This document shows, piece by piece, positions 63,677 through 64,000 of a stretch of DNA of 64,000 nt. The notes under the pieces were generated by a model. The model was not told the DNA's origin and searched no databases. It saw only the letters and a program-made list of their open reading frames with translations. Every line of letters starts with the position of its first letter. Position 1 is the stretch's first letter. This DNA comes from Verrucomicrobiales bacterium. GTDB taxonomy: Bacteria; Verrucomicrobiota; Verrucomicrobiia; Limisphaerales; J093. Location: contig JACKPV010000024.1 of NCBI GenBank assembly GCA_024233305.1, positions 62,001 to 126,000 of the forward strand, in the 5' to 3' direction. The position numbers and the translations under genes are program-made.

Positions 63677-64000
63677 ATGCCTGCCAATTCCCTCATCGCC
63701 GATGCCGGAAGCGCGCTGACCGCAACCCAGGCCGCCGCGCTCGTGCAGCGCGCTTGTCCGGCCGCTGACTACCGCGGACGGCGCGTTCTCCTGATCATCC
63801 CCGACAGCACCCGCACCGCGCCGGTCGGCATGATCTTCAAGCCGCTTTACGATGAACTCGGCTTGGTGACGGACGCCCTCGATGTGCTCGTCGCGCTCGG
63901 CACGCATCAACCGATGTCGGAAGCCGCAATTTGCCGGCGGCTCGAAATCACCGAAGAGGAACGCGCCACGATCTATGCCCGCGCCCGCTTCCTGAACCAC
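63677..64000 (+). CDS. LarA-like (lactate racemase / DUF2088) protein, cut by window edge
   Basis: The frame is open to the right edge; 108 residues are visible starting MPANSLIADAGSALTATQAA. The motifs LLIIPDSTRTAPVG and VALGTHQPMSEAA match the N-terminal domain of the lactate racemase family, whose nickel-pincer cofactor catalyses hydroxy-acid racemisation. Several family members act on other hydroxy or sugar acids, so the substrate is open; pairing with an SDR of the uronate type points to sugar-acid use. It starts 5 bases after the SDR stop codon. Confidence 0.82.
   Translation, partial: MPANSLIADAGSALTATQAAALVQRACPAADYRGRRVLLIIPDSTRTAPVGMIFKPLYDELGLVTDALDVLVALGTHQPMSEAAICRRLEITEEERATIYARARFLNH

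Overview
The window is GC-rich DNA from a Gram-negative bacterium, most likely a member of the Verrucomicrobiota (Pedosphaera/Limisphaera-like). This placement is inferred. It rests on an outer-membrane porin and LpxA (so an LPS-type outer membrane), a formylglycine-type sulfatase, two stand-alone pseudopilins with the PVC-style N-terminus, a PEP-CTERM-like exported protein, a parallel beta-helix protein ending in the typical DIGADEF tail, a Tat-exported Gfo/Idh/MocA oxidoreductase, and an EF-Tu with a non-canonical switch I.

Layout. Bases 1-5535: the end of a porin gene, then a minus-strand cluster lspA-miaA-hflX-radC-lpxA. Bases 5887-7737: an exported sulfatase on the plus strand, ending at a perfect bidirectional terminator. 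Bases 7806-38926, all on the minus strand: one nearly unbroken information-processing block that reads tRNA-Thr, tuf, tRNA-Trp, tRNA-Ser, secE, nusG, rplK, rplA, rplJ, rplL, (hairpin), rpoB, rpoC, rpsL, rpsG, fusA, then the S10, spc and alpha operons through rplQ. A strong sigma70-type promoter lies just upstream of tRNA-Thr. rpmD and adk are absent from their usual places. Bases 39105-43070: an AEC-family carrier, a Ser/Thr protein kinase, a small exported protein and an ABC ATPase. Bases 43070-57179: accessory genes for secreted or envelope functions, carbohydrate use and folate metabolism. They include a large membrane-anchored protein paired with the ABC ATPase, a pseudopilin, a TIM-barrel hydrolase-like protein, a DapA-family lyase, a Gfo/Idh/MocA oxidoreductase, thyA-amidase-folA, an SRPBCC-GyrI fusion, a beta-helix protein, a GH26 mannanase-like enzyme and an HD protein. 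Bases 57256-58539: a PQQ-type beta-propeller.

The most interesting locus is at 58651-61803. A sigma70-like promoter is followed by a cobalamin riboswitch aptamer with all its conserved boxes, then a hairpin with a T-tract that looks like the expression platform. Downstream are three overlapping genes: a PEP-CTERM-like exported protein, a secreted protein of unknown function and a pseudopilin. None belongs to a known B12 synthesis or uptake family, so this is a candidate undescribed vitamin B12-responsive surface system. The window closes with a DHH phosphoesterase, an SDR oxidoreductase of the mannonate/fructuronate type and the start of a LarA-like protein.

No rRNA gene, CRISPR array, insertion sequence or phage gene was seen.
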